Source: Paenibacillus dendritiformis (lineage in GTDB: Bacteria; Bacillota; Bacilli; Paenibacillales; Paenibacillaceae). Taken from it: 47,696 nt of DNA. Position 1 is the stretch's first letter, and every line of letters begins with the position of its first letter. The stretch covers positions 1 to 47,696 of the forward strand of contig NZ_LDIG01000103.1 of NCBI RefSeq assembly GCF_015845845.1, written 5' to 3'. The notes beneath the pieces are model-generated. The model made no database searches and was not told the DNA's origin. It saw nothing but the letters and a program-made list of their open reading frames with translations. Both the position numbers and the translations under genes were made by a program. This document shows, in pieces, positions 6,254 to 15,132 of the stretch.

Positions 6254-7673
6254 GATCAAGGAACGGATTCGGCGGCTGTGCAAGCGGCACACGGCACTGA
6301 CGGAGGCGGATATTATCCGGCTGACGGAGATTGCCGAGTCGTTCGAAATGTCCGAAGTGAAGGATGATGTGTTCATCGACGTCCTGTCCAGCATGGGCAA
6401 TGAGGCGATCGTGGTGTATCACCGCCGTCCGGATGACGGCAAATCGCTCTACCAGCGCCCGGTCGAAGGCGAGAAGGCGCTGCGCGAGAACGAGCCCGGC
6501 GTCTTGCGGACGCTGGAGACCGGAATCATGTCGCAGGGTCTCATCGCCAATACGCAGGAAAATCATCTGGTTCGGCAGACGGTGTATCCGATCAAAAATC
6601 AAGACGGCGTCATTGCGGTCGTCATCTATGAAAAAGATGTGAGCGACAATATTCAAGCCCACTTCAATGTGACGGGATCGCAATACGAAGACGGCGAGAT
6701 GTCCTCGATGCTGACCGCCATGCTGCGGTTCAAGGATTCGATCATCAACCAGCTTGAGGATGCCGTTCTCGTCTTCGACAAGCACGGGTTTTTGAAGCTG
6801 AAGAACAAGAAGGCGGACGCCTATTACCGGAAGCTTGGTTATCTGGAGGATATTCAGGGCCTGCATTATGACAACCTGTCGCTGGATCAGACGACGTTCT
6901 CCGACGTGATGAAGCAGTATTCCACCTCTCCTTCCTGCCCGTTGACGGCAGACGTGAAGGTGGCCGGATCCTACTATCAGGTGAAGCGGCTGTTCATTGC
7001 GGAGCGGGATCTGTGCATCGGCGTCATCCTGCATGACGTCACGGAGATCAAGCATAAGGAAGCGGAGATTGTCTCCAAGTCGGTGGCTATCCGCGAGATT
7101 CATCACCGGGTCAAGAACAATCTGCAGACCGTGGCGTCCCTGCTCCGCATTCAGTCGCGGCAGTGCGACAGCCCGGAAGCCAAAAAATGCTTGAACGACA
7201 GTGTCAGCCGCGTGCTTGCCATCGCGGCGACCCATGAGCTGCTGTCGACGGAGATCGATGCGCAGGTGGACTTGCTTGACGTCATTCGGCTTATCGCTTC
7301 GAATATCGAGCGCTGCTTCGTCGATTGCAGCAATGTCGCCATCCGGATCGAGGCTTCGCAGAGCATCTGCCTGGACAGCGACCGCACGGTCGCGATCGCG
7401 CTCATCGTGAGTGAGCTGCTCCATAACAGCTATGAGCACGCGTTCGGAGATTGCTCGTACGGCACGATTACGGTGAACGCGCAGCTGGATGGCGGATTGG
7501 TTACCGTGGTCGTGGCGGATGACGGCGTCGGCTTCCCCGTGAAGGACGTGTCCAACAAAAGCTTGGGCTTGTCCATCGTCCGCAGCTATGTGAAGGACAA
7601 GCTGAAGGGCAAGCTTGACATCGAATCCGGCCCGTCGAAGGGCACCATCGTGACGTTCACCTTCAAAAAATAA
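6246..7673 (+). CDS. eutW: Sensor histidine kinase EutW
   Basis: This 475-residue protein has no membrane segment and so is probably a cytosolic ethanolamine sensor. An N-terminal sensory domain (about 1-140) is followed by a PAS-like segment (about 160-270), then a HisKA_2-type dimerisation helix REIHHRVKNNLQTVASLLR with His286/His287, and an ATPase domain with LIVSELLHNSYEHA, DDGVGFP and SLGLSIV. It phosphorylates EutV. I chose ATG 6246, which overlaps the eutV stop; a TTG at 6222 is in frame and would add 8 residues. The 3' end is followed within 15 bases by the eutA leader hairpins. Confidence 0.96.
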   Translation: MIEIKERIRRLCKRHTALTEADIIRLTEIAESFEMSEVKDDVFIDVLSSMGNEAIVVYHRRPDDGKSLYQRPVEGEKALRENEPGVLRTLETGIMSQGLIANTQENHLVRQTVYPIKNQDGVIAVVIYEKDVSDNIQAHFNVTGSQYEDGEMSSMLTAMLRFKDSIINQLEDAVLVFDKHGFLKLKNKKADAYYRKLGYLEDIQGLHYDNLSLDQTTFSDVMKQYSTSPSCPLTADVKVAGSYYQVKRLFIAERDLCIGVILHDVTEIKHKEAEIVSKSVAIREIHHRVKNNLQTVASLLRIQSRQCDSPEAKKCLNDSVSRVLAIAATHELLSTEIDAQVDLLDVIRLIASNIERCFVDCSNVAIRIEASQSICLDSDRTVAIALIVSELLHNSYEHAFGDCSYGTITVNAQLDGGLVTVVVADDGVGFPVKDVSNKSLGLSIVRSYVKDKLKGKLDIESGPSKGTIVTFTFKK

Positions 7674-7686
7674 ATACGAAACCGGG

Positions 7687-7773
7687 CTACAAGGATGTAG
7701 TTCTGTAAGCAAAGAGGCTTAAGGTTACCCATTCCCGTCCAAGCGGGAGGGGGATATAACTTTAAGCCTTTTT
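7687..7773 (+). promoter_or_regulatory. EutV-responsive leader before eutA: dual hairpin plus terminator
   Basis: Hairpin 1 is CTAC-AAGGAT-GTAG (7687-7700) and hairpin 2 is TAAGC-AAAGAG-GCTTA (7706-7721), both with A1/G4 loops and only 5 bases apart. The terminator is AGGCTTAAGGTTA (7715-7727) pairing with TAACTTTAAGCCT (7757-7769), with an inner CCCG/CGGG hairpin, ending in a T-run at 7769-7773. No promoter is visible, so this is an intra-operon attenuator separating the regulators from the catabolic and shell genes. Confidence 0.88.
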
Positions 7774-7813
7774 GCGTGCATATATGTGTATCAAGCGACG
7801 GGAGGGGAGAGAC

Positions 7814-9244
7814 GTGAACGAGCAACTGCTAAGCGTAGGCATCGATATGGGAACCTCGACGACCCAGCTCGTGCTGTCGAAGCTGCATATTCAGAACCTG
7901 GCATCGTCCTTTTCGGTGCCCCGCTTGGTCATTACGGACAAAGAAGTAGTCTACCGGAGCGATATCTGCTTCACGCCGGTGCTGGCGGACAACCGGATCG
8001 ACGCCGGGCAAATCCAGGCGTTCGTGCAGGAGCAGTACCGGAAAGCCGGCATCCGCAAGGAAGACATCCAGACCGGCGCCGTCATCATTACCGGCGAGAC
8101 GGCCCGCAAGGACAATGCCAATGAAGTGCTGCAGTCGTTAAGCGGCTTCGCCGGAGATTTCGTGGTCGCCACCGCGGGCCCGGACCTGGAAAGCATCATT
8201 GCCGCCAAAGGCGCTGGGGCTCATACGTATTCCAAAGAGCACTCGACGTCCATCGTCAATATCGACATTGGCGGCGGGACCAGCAATCTGGCCTTGTTCG
8301 CCGACGGGGAGCTGCTGGACACGGGCTGTCTCGACATCGGGGGCCGCCTGATCAAGGTTGACCAACGGACGCGCGAGATTACGTATATCGCGCCGAAGAT
8401 CAAGCAGCTTGCGGAGCGCAGGGGCATAACCCTCGCGCTTGGACAGCAGGTGACGCCGGCCGCGCTGGAGCCGATCATCGGGGAGATGGTGAAGCTGCTT
8501 GAGGAAAGCGTCGGTCTTCGGCCGCCAGGCGATTTCTACGACACGATCATCACCAACAAAGGGCTGAAGCTCGACCGGGACATTCCGTGCATCTCCTTCT
8601 CCGGAGGGGTGGCCGATTATGTGTACCAGGAAGCGGCGGGCGATGTGTTCCAGTATGGAGATATCGGGATTCTGCTGGGGAGAGCGATTGCCGCTTCCCC
8701 TTTGACGCAGCGGTTGACCGTGGCGCGCTCGGCCGAGACCATCCGGGCGACCGTAGTCGGAGCCGGCTCCCATACGACGGAGATTAGCGGAAGCACGATT
8801 ACCTACACGGAAGAGAGCTTCCCGATCAAAAACATTCCGATTCTGAAGCTTGCGTCGGCGGATGAATCGGGGAGCGCCGAGGCGCTGGCCCAGGCTATCG
8901 CCGACAAATTGAACTGGTTCAAGCTCAACAATGATCTGCAGCGGGTCGCCATCGCCTTGGAAGGGAAAAAGAACCCAAGCTTCCATGAGGTGCAGAAGTA
9001 TGCGCGCGGCTTGCGCGAAGGCATGGCGGAGCTGCTGGAAAGGGAGTACCCGCTTATCGTGATTGTCCACCACGATATGGCGAAGGTGCTGGGACAGACG
9101 CTGTACGCCCTGCTGGATTACAAGAAGGATGTCGTCTGCATCGACAGCGTGCAGGTCGACAACGGCGACTATATCGACATCGGCAAGCCGATTGCGGAGG
9201 GCAAGGTATTGCCTGTCGTCATCAAAACGCTTGTCTTCCATTAA
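7814..9244 (+). CDS. eutA: Ethanolamine ammonia-lyase reactivating factor EutA
   Basis: This 476-residue protein is a chaperone-like ATPase of the actin/Hsp70 fold that exchanges damaged cobalamin on EutBC for fresh adenosylcobalamin. The phosphate-binding loops are visible: VGIDMGTSTTQLVL near the N-terminus and NIDIGGGTSNLALF near residue 160; CISFSGGVADYV near 265 fits the adenosine site. The GTG at 7814 was chosen because GGAGG lies 8 bases upstream; an in-frame ATG at 7772 lies inside the terminator T-run and would be unlikely. eutB follows with its own ribosome site. Confidence 0.95.
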   Translation: MNEQLLSVGIDMGTSTTQLVLSKLHIQNLASSFSVPRLVITDKEVVYRSDICFTPVLADNRIDAGQIQAFVQEQYRKAGIRKEDIQTGAVIITGETARKDNANEVLQSLSGFAGDFVVATAGPDLESIIAAKGAGAHTYSKEHSTSIVNIDIGGGTSNLALFADGELLDTGCLDIGGRLIKVDQRTREITYIAPKIKQLAERRGITLALGQQVTPAALEPIIGEMVKLLEESVGLRPPGDFYDTIITNKGLKLDRDIPCISFSGGVADYVYQEAAGDVFQYGDIGILLGRAIAASPLTQRLTVARSAETIRATVVGAGSHTTEISGSTITYTEESFPIKNIPILKLASADESGSAEALAQAIADKLNWFKLNNDLQRVAIALEGKKNPSFHEVQKYARGLREGMAELLEREYPLIVIVHHDMAKVLGQTLYALLDYKKDVVCIDSVQVDNGDYIDIGKPIAEGKVLPVVIKTLVFH

Positions 9245-9292
9245 TCGAGGTTGAATCAATCCAAGGGGTCGCATTTGAAAGGAGGAGCTTTT

Positions 9293-10657
9293 GTGATTTT
9301 AAAAACGAGACTGTTCGGCCGCACCTATCAGTTCAAAACGCTGATGGAAGTGATGGCCAAAGCGAATGAAGAAAAATCGGGGGATATGCTGGCCGGACTC
9401 GGGGCCACGTCTTCGGAAGAGCGCGTAGCCGCCAAGGTGGTGCTGTCCCAGATTACGCTGAAGGACTTGCGCAACAATCCCGCCGTTCCTTATGAGCAGG
9501 ACGAGGTTACCCGCATAATTCAGGACCAGGTGAACGAGCGCATTTACAGCGAGATTCAGAACTGGACCGTGGAAGAGCTGCGGGAGTGGATTCTGGACGA
9601 TAACACGACCGAACAAGACATCAAGCGCGTCTCCCGCGGGCTGACCGCCGAGATGATCGCCGCGGTCGCCAAAATTATGTCCAACCTCGACCTGATGTAC
9701 GGGGCGAAGAAGATTCGGGTGACGGCCCGGGCCAATACGACGATCGGCCGTCCAGGCACGTTGTCGGCCCGCCTGCAGCCGAACCACCCGACCGACGATC
9801 CGGACGGCATCATGGCTTCCCTGATGGAAGGCTTGACGTTCGGCATCGGGGACGCGGTATTGGGGCTGAATCCGGTCGACGACTCCGTCGAGAGCGTAAC
9901 GCGCGTCCTGAAGCGGTTCGAGGAGTTCCGCCAGAAGTGGGAGATTCCGACGCAGACCTGCGTGCTGGCCCATGTCACCACCCAGATGGAAGCCGTCAAG
10001 CGCGGAGCGCCGACCGGCCTTATCTTCCAATCGATCGCCGGCTCGGAGAAAGGCAACGCGGCATTCGGCTTCAACGCAGCCACGATCGAGGAAGCGCAGC
10101 AGCTCGTGCTGAAGCATGGCCAAGTGTCCGGTCCGGACGTGATGTACTTCGAGACGGGCCAAGGCTCGGAGCTGTCTTCCGAAGCCCACCACGGAATCGA
10201 CCAGGTGACGATGGAAGCGCGCTGCTACGGCTTCGCCAAGCGGTTCAATCCATTCCTCGTCAACACCGTCGTCGGGTTCATCGGGCCTGAATATTTGTAC
10301 GACGCGAAGCAGGTTATCCGCGCCGGGCTGGAGGACCACTTCATGGGCAAGCTGACGGGCATCTCCATGGGCTGCGACGCTTGCTACACGAACCATATGA
10401 AGGCCGATCAGAACGACCTGGAAAATCTGGCGGTGCTGCTGACGACGGCAGGCTGCAACTTCTTCATGGGCATCCCGCACGGCGACGATGTCATGCTGAA
10501 CTATCAGACGACCGGCTATCACGAGACCGCGACGCTGCGCGAATTGCTTGGCCTGCGTCCGATCCGGGAGTTCGAGCAGTGGATGGAGAAAATGGGCTTC
10601 ATCGAAAATGGCAAGCTGACGAAAAAAGCCGGAGACGCGTCAGTGTTTCTCAAGTAA
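9293..10657 (+). CDS. eutB: Ethanolamine ammonia-lyase large subunit EutB
   Basis: This 454-residue catalytic subunit of adenosylcobalamin-dependent ethanolamine ammonia-lyase (EC 4.3.1.7) converts ethanolamine to acetaldehyde and ammonia. Family landmarks include MAKANEEKSGDMLAGLGA near the N-terminus, ITLKDLRNNPAVPYE, RANTTIGRPGTLSARLQPN, and the C-terminal barrel motif GCDACYTNHMKADQND. The length matches the family. The GTG at 9293 is preceded by AAAGGAGGAG; an upstream TTG at 9251 would add 14 residues with no family match. eutC follows after 18 bases, as expected for two subunits. Confidence 0.97.
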   Translation: MILKTRLFGRTYQFKTLMEVMAKANEEKSGDMLAGLGATSSEERVAAKVVLSQITLKDLRNNPAVPYEQDEVTRIIQDQVNERIYSEIQNWTVEELREWILDDNTTEQDIKRVSRGLTAEMIAAVAKIMSNLDLMYGAKKIRVTARANTTIGRPGTLSARLQPNHPTDDPDGIMASLMEGLTFGIGDAVLGLNPVDDSVESVTRVLKRFEEFRQKWEIPTQTCVLAHVTTQMEAVKRGAPTGLIFQSIAGSEKGNAAFGFNAATIEEAQQLVLKHGQVSGPDVMYFETGQGSELSSEAHHGIDQVTMEARCYGFAKRFNPFLVNTVVGFIGPEYLYDAKQVIRAGLEDHFMGKLTGISMGCDACYTNHMKADQNDLENLAVLLTTAGCNFFMGIPHGDDVMLNYQTTGYHETATLRELLGLRPIREFEQWMEKMGFIENGKLTKKAGDASVFLK

Positions 10658-10675
10658 GGAAAGGGGGAAGCTCTC

Positions 10676-11650
10676 ATGAATGAAAAAGACCTGAAATCGA
10701 TGATTGAATCGATTCTGAACGAGATGGTAGGCAACCTGCCGCAGGAAGCCGCGAAGCCGGCCCAAGCCGAGGCGCCTGCCCAGCAGACCGCCCAGCCCGC
10801 ACCTGCCCCGCAGACGGCAGTGTCCGAGCCGGTTCCGGCCGCGGCCATGCAGATGGCGCTGCCTGAGGAAGAGCCAGAGGACAGCGGCGAATGTCTGGAC
10901 GATATTACGGAGATCGACCTGCGCAAGCAGTTGCTCGTTCCCGAACCGGCCGATCGCGAAGGCTACATGAAGATGAAGGAAAAGACGCCGGCCCGCCTTG
11001 GCGTATGGCGTGCGGGTCCGCGCTACAAAACCATTACGTCGCTGCGGTTCCGCGCTGACCACGCCGCCGCCCAGGATGCCGTATTCTCTTACGTGTCCGA
11101 GGATTTCGTGAAGGAAATGAATCTGGTGGCGATCGAGACGATGTGCCGGGACAAGGATGAATACATTACCCGGCCGGATCTGGGGCGCCAGTTCTCCGCA
11201 GAGACGATTGAATATATTAAGCAGCATACGGCCAAGGGCGCCAAGGTGCAGATTATGGTTGGCGACGGCCTGAGCTCGGCCGCGATCGAAGCCAATCTGC
11301 GCGACATCGTGCCGGCAATTACCCAAGGTCTCAAGATGTATGGGATCGAGACGGGCAATATTTTGTTCGTCAAGCACTGCCGCGTGCCGTCGATGGACGT
11401 CATCGGCGACGTCACCGAGGCTGACGTGGTCTGCCTCCTGGTCGGGGAGCGTCCGGGTCTTGTGACGGCGGAATCGATGAGCGCCTACATCGCCTATAAG
11501 CCGACGGTCGGCATGCCGGAAGCGCGGCGCACGGTCATTTCCAACATTCACTCGGGCGGAACGCCTGCGGTTGAAGCGGGCGCGCATATCGCCGAATTGA
11601 TTAAGACGATGATTGACCGCAAAGCGTCGGGGATTGATCTGAAACTGTAG
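10676..11650 (+). CDS. eutC: Ethanolamine ammonia-lyase small subunit EutC
   Basis: This 324-residue subunit completes the EutBC enzyme and helps bind cobalamin. Residues 1-20 ([18 protein letters not shown]) form a short amphipathic helix of the encapsulation-peptide type, followed by an Ala/Pro/Gln-rich linker to about residue 65, and then the conserved core with RPDLGRQFS and [38 protein letters not shown]. The linker makes the protein longer than typical enterobacterial EutC. The ribosome site is AAGGGGGAAG. A leader-type N-terminus is consistent with targeting into the shell. Confidence 0.96.
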   Translation: MNEKDLKSMIESILNEMVGNLPQEAAKPAQAEAPAQQTAQPAPAPQTAVSEPVPAAAMQMALPEEEPEDSGECLDDITEIDLRKQLLVPEPADREGYMKMKEKTPARLGVWRAGPRYKTITSLRFRADHAAAQDAVFSYVSEDFVKEMNLVAIETMCRDKDEYITRPDLGRQFSAETIEYIKQHTAKGAKVQIMVGDGLSSAAIEANLRDIVPAITQGLKMYGIETGNILFVKHCRVPSMDVIGDVTEADVVCLLVGERPGLVTAESMSAYIAYKPTVGMPEARRTVISNIHSGGTPAVEAGAHIAELIKTMIDRKASGIDLKL

Positions 11651-11685
11651 AGGTTGTTCAAATAAGTATTCGCAAGGAGGCTCGT

Positions 11686-12339
11686 ATGAGAAACGATCCG
11701 ATTCATGCCAAGGTGTTAGGCGTCAAGCTGATTCCCAACGTAAGTCCGGATCTGGCTGGCACGCTGGAGCTGAAGCCGCATCATAAAAGTCTGGGGATCC
11801 TGACCGCCGACATTGACGATGTCACCTATACGGCCCTGGACGAAGCGACCAAAGCGGCTGCCGTCGATGTCGTCTATGCGCGAAGCATGTACGCCGGTTC
11901 GGCCAATGCTTCGACGAAGCTGGCGGGCGAGGTCATCGGGATATTGGCCGGCCCCAGCCCGGAGGAAGTGCGCAGCGGCTTGAACGCCGCCGTTGATTAC
12001 ATCGAGAACGGCGCTCATTTCGTCAGCGCCAACGAGGATGACAGCATCACGTATTTCGCCCATTGCGTCTCCCGTACAGGAAGCTATTTGTCCCAGACCG
12101 CCAACATCAAGGAAGGGGAAGCGCTGGCGTATCTCATCGCTCCGCCGCTGGAAGCGATGTACGCGCTCGATGCGGCGCTGAAGGCCGCCGATGTATCGCT
12201 GGCCGCCTTCTTCGGCCCGCCTTCCGAGACCAACTTCGCCGGCGCCTTGCTGACGGGCAGCCAGTCTGCCTGCAAGGCGGCATGCGACGCGTTCGCGGAT
12301 GCTGTCCAGTTCGTCGCCGACAACCCGGCGAGCTATTAA
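11686..12339 (+). CDS. eutL: Microcompartment shell protein EutL (tandem-domain trimer)
   Basis: This 217-residue protein is a tandem circularly permuted BMC-domain shell protein of the EutL family. EutL trimers act as hexagon-like tiles with a gated central pore. EutL features include the N-terminal VKLIPNVSPDLAGTLELK, ARSMYAGSANASTKLAGE, and the C-terminal PPSETNFAGALLTGSQSAC. The ribosome site is AAGGAGG. The next shell gene starts 11 bases after the stop. Confidence 0.96.
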   Translation: MRNDPIHAKVLGVKLIPNVSPDLAGTLELKPHHKSLGILTADIDDVTYTALDEATKAAAVDVVYARSMYAGSANASTKLAGEVIGILAGPSPEEVRSGLNAAVDYIENGAHFVSANEDDSITYFAHCVSRTGSYLSQTANIKEGEALAYLIAPPLEAMYALDAALKAADVSLAAFFGPPSETNFAGALLTGSQSACKAACDAFADAVQFVADNPASY

Positions 12340-12350
12340 GGTAGCGGCCC

Positions 12351-13067
12351 ATGAGACATAACGCGTTAGGGTTGGTGGAAGTCAGAGGCTATCTGGGAGC
12401 CATCGCCGCGGCGGATGCCGCCTTGAAAGCGGCGAGCGTCACCTGCATCGGCGCTGAGATCGTCAAGGGCGGATTGGTGACGGTCAAGCTGAGCGGCGAC
12501 GTCGGCGCCGTGCAGTCCGCCGTGGAAGCGGGAGCCGAGGCGGCGAAGCAGTTGAACGTGCTGCTGACCAGACATGTCATTGCGCGTCTGCATGAAGAGA
12601 CGGCCGCCATGGTGGCGGGCCCGATTGACGCAGACGCCAATGAACCGCAGGCTGCCGCCGACAAGGCAGCTCCCGCCGGAGGCGAAGCGCCGGCGGCCGG
12701 GCAAGCCGCGGCGGCGCCTGCAGCGGCTGAGGAAGCAGCGGAAGCTCCTGCCATGGCGGAAGTGAGCGCGGCTAAGGGCAAGGCTGAGGCAGAGTCCGAG
12801 GCGAGCGCCCCAGCGCCGGCAGGCAAGAACGCGGAGGTTAGTCCGGCGGAAGCCGCGGTCCAACCGGGTTCCGGCCGGATCGAGAGCGCATCTGCGGCCG
12901 CCGCCAAGCCCGAAGCTTCTGCGCCGGCTGCCGATATGAAGGCCGTTGGGCCAAACGCGCAGTCAAGCGCGCAGCCAAGCCGCAGCAATGCGCCCGCGCC
13001 GCGCAAAGAGACGGCCGCCGTGCCGGCAGCCAAACGAGCGAAGAAAACGAAGAAAGCCACCTCGTAA
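12351..13067 (+). CDS. eutK: BMC shell protein with long disordered tail (EutK-like)
   Basis: The first 85 or so residues are a standard BMC hexamer domain (NALGLVEVRGYLGAIAAADA, GLVTVKLSGDVGAVQSAVEAG, then RLHEE). The remaining 150 residues are low-complexity: Ala-, Pro-, Glu- and Ser-rich with scattered Lys, ending in a basic KRAKKTKKATS. EutK of other bacteria also joins one BMC domain to a C-terminal extension, which in E. coli folds as a small helix-turn-helix-like domain; no such fold is visible here. The position after eutL fits EutK. The tail could be a luminal scaffold or nucleic-acid-binding region, which is inference. The symbol is by position and domain build only. Confidence 0.8.
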   Translation: MRHNALGLVEVRGYLGAIAAADAALKAASVTCIGAEIVKGGLVTVKLSGDVGAVQSAVEAGAEAAKQLNVLLTRHVIARLHEETAAMVAGPIDADANEPQAAADKAAPAGGEAPAAGQAAAAPAAAEEAAEAPAMAEVSAAKGKAEAESEASAPAPAGKNAEVSPAEAAVQPGSGRIESASAAAAKPEASAPAADMKAVGPNAQSSAQPSRSNAPAPRKETAAVPAAKRAKKTKKATS

Positions 13068-13097
13068 TAAAAAAAGTAACGGAGAGAAGGAGTATTG

Positions 13098-14564
13098 ATG
13101 GAAGCATTGGATAAAGACCTAAGATCCATTCAAGAAGTCCGCAATCTGATCAAAAAAGCCAAAGAGGCGCAAGCCCAGCTGGCCGCGATGTCGCAGGAGC
13201 AGATCGACGCGATTGTCAAAGCGATCGCCGATGCCGGCTATCAGAACCGCGAGAAGCTGGCGAAGATGGCCAATGAAGAAACGGGCTTCGGACGCTGGCA
13301 GGACAAGATCATCAAGAACGCATTCGCTTCGAAGCAAGTATATGAGTCGATTAAAGATATGAAGACGGTTGGCGTCCTCAAGGAGGACAAGGTCCACAAG
13401 GTGATGGAAGTGGCCGTGCCTGTCGGCGTCATTGCCGGCCTGATTCCATCCACCAACCCGACTTCGACGGTCATCTACAAAGCGCTCATCGCGCTGAAAG
13501 CCGGGAACAGCATTGTCTTCTCCCCGCATCCGAACGCGCTGAATTGCATTCTGGAGACGGTGAAGATTATTAGCGAGGCGGCTGTGCAGGCAGGTTGCCC
13601 GGAAGGCGCGATTGCGGCCATGACCGTTCCGACGATCCAAGGAACCGATCAATTGATGAAGCATGATGATGTATCCTTGATTCTCGCTACCGGCGGAACC
13701 GCTATGGTCAAAGCGGCTTACTCGTCCGGCACGCCGGCTATCGGCGTCGGTCCGGGCAACGGCCCTGCCTTCATCGAGAAGAGTGCGAACATTCCGCTTG
13801 CCGTCAAGCGCATCATGGACTCCAAGACCTTCGACAACGGCACAATCTGCGCTTCGGAGCAATCTGTCGTCGTTGAAGCCTGCAGCAAGGAGGCGGTAAT
13901 CGCCGAATTCAAGAAGCAGGGCGCTTATTTCCTCTCCGCAGAGGAAGCCGCGCAGCTTGGCAAATTCATCATGCGGGCCAATGGCACGATGAACCCGCAA
14001 ATCGTCGGCCGCAGCGTAGAGCATATCGCGAAGCTGGCGAACCTGGATATTCCGGCGGGCACTCGCGTCCTGATCGCCGAAGAGACCCGCGTCGGCCGCA
14101 ACGTTCCGTATTCGCGCGAGAAGTTGGCCCCAATCCTGGCGTTCTACACGGAAGAGAACTGGGAAGCGGCGTGCGAGCGCTGCATCGAGATTTTGAACGG
14201 GGAAGGCGCCGGACATACGATGGTCATCCATTCCGAGAATGAAGAGATCGTCCGTGAGTTCGCTCTCAAGAAGCCGGTATCCCGCTTGTTGGTCAATACG
14301 CCGGGCACGCTTGGCGGCATTGGCGCGACGACGGCGATTGCCCCGGCGCTTACGCTCGGCTGCGGCGCTGTCGGCGGAAGCTCGACTTCCGACAACATCA
14401 GCCCGCTCAACCTGCTTAACATCCGCCGGGTCGCTTACGGGCTGAGAGAAATCGAAGACCTGACCGAGAAGCCGGCAGCTCAATCCGAAGCGGCAAGCAT
14501 CGATCTGGGCGATAAAGAGCAGTTGATCAATTTGATCGTCAAACGCATCCTGGCAGAAATGTAA
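13098..14564 (+). CDS. eutE: Acylating acetaldehyde dehydrogenase EutE
   Basis: This 488-residue CoA-acylating aldehyde dehydrogenase turns acetaldehyde into acetyl-CoA with NAD+. The aldehyde dehydrogenase core is clear: GVIAGLIPSTNPTSTV, GVGPGNGPAFIEKSA, and the catalytic cysteine in FDNGTICASEQSVV. The first 20 residues (ALDKDLRSIQEVRNLIKKAK) look like an encapsulation helix, and the C-terminus DKEQLINLIVKRILAEM forms a second, similar helix. ATG 13098 follows AAGGAG by 5 bases; TTG 13095 is a less likely start. EutE and EutG form the redox-balanced pair in this pathway. Confidence 0.96.
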   Translation: MEALDKDLRSIQEVRNLIKKAKEAQAQLAAMSQEQIDAIVKAIADAGYQNREKLAKMANEETGFGRWQDKIIKNAFASKQVYESIKDMKTVGVLKEDKVHKVMEVAVPVGVIAGLIPSTNPTSTVIYKALIALKAGNSIVFSPHPNALNCILETVKIISEAAVQAGCPEGAIAAMTVPTIQGTDQLMKHDDVSLILATGGTAMVKAAYSSGTPAIGVGPGNGPAFIEKSANIPLAVKRIMDSKTFDNGTICASEQSVVVEACSKEAVIAEFKKQGAYFLSAEEAAQLGKFIMRANGTMNPQIVGRSVEHIAKLANLDIPAGTRVLIAEETRVGRNVPYSREKLAPILAFYTEENWEAACERCIEILNGEGAGHTMVIHSENEEIVREFALKKPVSRLLVNTPGTLGGIGATTAIAPALTLGCGAVGGSSTSDNISPLNLLNIRRVAYGLREIEDLTEKPAAQSEAASIDLGDKEQLINLIVKRILAEM

Positions 14565-14575
14565 TTCGAAAGGTA

Positions 14576-14636
14576 GTTCAATAAGCCGCTTTTGATCACG
14601 ATGTGATACAGAAAGCAACGCGGCATCGAATCTTTT
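14576..14636. repeat. Inverted-repeat element, copy 2 (one end only) between eutE and eutM
   Basis: Starting with GTTCAATAAG, this stretch matches the reverse complement of the right end of the 4559-4801 element over about 60 bases, including the shared core CCGCTTTTGATCACG and CGGCATCGAATCTT, with scattered substitutions and one single-base gap. The opposite end is missing, so it is a truncated, inverted copy. Confidence 0.8.
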
Positions 14637-14699
14637 CGTTAACCCGGTTTTTCACAACATTTCATATAAACTATACAACTCATTAGGAGGAATTTAATC

Positions 14700-14987
14700 A
14701 TGGCAAACGCAAACGCATTGGGAATGGTAGAAACAAAAGGTCTGGTAGGCGCAATCGAAGCGGCGGACGCAATGGTCAAAGCGGCTAACGTTACTTTGAT
14801 CGGCAAAGAGCAAATCGGCGCAGGTCTCGTAACGGTCATGGTTCGCGGCGACGTAGGCGCGGTCAAGGCGGCAACGGATGCAGGCGCGGCTGCGGCTGAG
14901 CGCGTAGGCGAATTGCTGTCCGTACACGTTATCCCAAGACCGCACACGGAAGTGGATGCTATCCTTCCTAAGGCCAAAGCGGAATAA
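14700..14987 (+). CDS. eutM: Major microcompartment shell protein EutM
   Basis: This 95-residue protein is a canonical single-BMC-domain hexameric shell protein of the EutM/PduA group, usually the most abundant facet protein. It reads [20 protein letters not shown], then [21 protein letters not shown], and ends in [11 protein letters not shown], all typical. It has one of the strongest ribosome sites in the operon (TAGGAGG), in line with high expression. It is separated from eutE by a remnant repeat and followed by a hairpin that may stabilise its transcript. Confidence 0.97.
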   Translation: MANANALGMVETKGLVGAIEAADAMVKAANVTLIGKEQIGAGLVTVMVRGDVGAVKAATDAGAAAAERVGELLSVHVIPRPHTEVDAILPKAKAE

Positions 14988-15027
14988 TAAACGATTCCGG
15001 ACAAGCCTGACGGGTAAGAGGGAGCGG

Positions 15028-15049
15028 AGATGCGGCGGGTGCCGCATCT
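15028..15049 (+). terminator. Hairpin after eutM (partial terminator or mRNA stabiliser)
   Basis: A perfect 9-bp stem AGATGCGGC (15028-15036)/GCCGCATCT (15041-15049) with a 4-base loop is followed by TCTTCCCC. The weak T-tract suggests partial termination or 3'-end protection, which would raise eutM over downstream genes. Confidence 0.55.
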
Positions 15050-15132
15050 TCTTCCCCGCCTGCCGGCCCATCGCCAGCGGCGCGGACGCCCGCGTGTAAC
15101 CAAAGATGCACGCAATAAAAGGATGTGAAAAC

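Noticed and set aside
6237-7712. Long antisense frames over eutW, eutB, eutE and other genes
   Set aside because: They mirror the codon pattern of the real genes on the opposite strand, lack ribosome sites and show no protein family.
11655-11675. A fourth copy of the eut repeat element between eutC and eutL (TTGTTCAAATAAG)
   Set aside because: Only about ten bases match one end and there is no opposite end; this could be chance.
14595-14635. Possible further ANTAR dual hairpin before eutM (GC-AACGCG-GC loop with A1/G4)
   Set aside because: The stem is only two base pairs, the neighbouring hairpin has a 3-base loop, no terminator overlaps it, and the whole stretch is explained by the truncated repeat copy.
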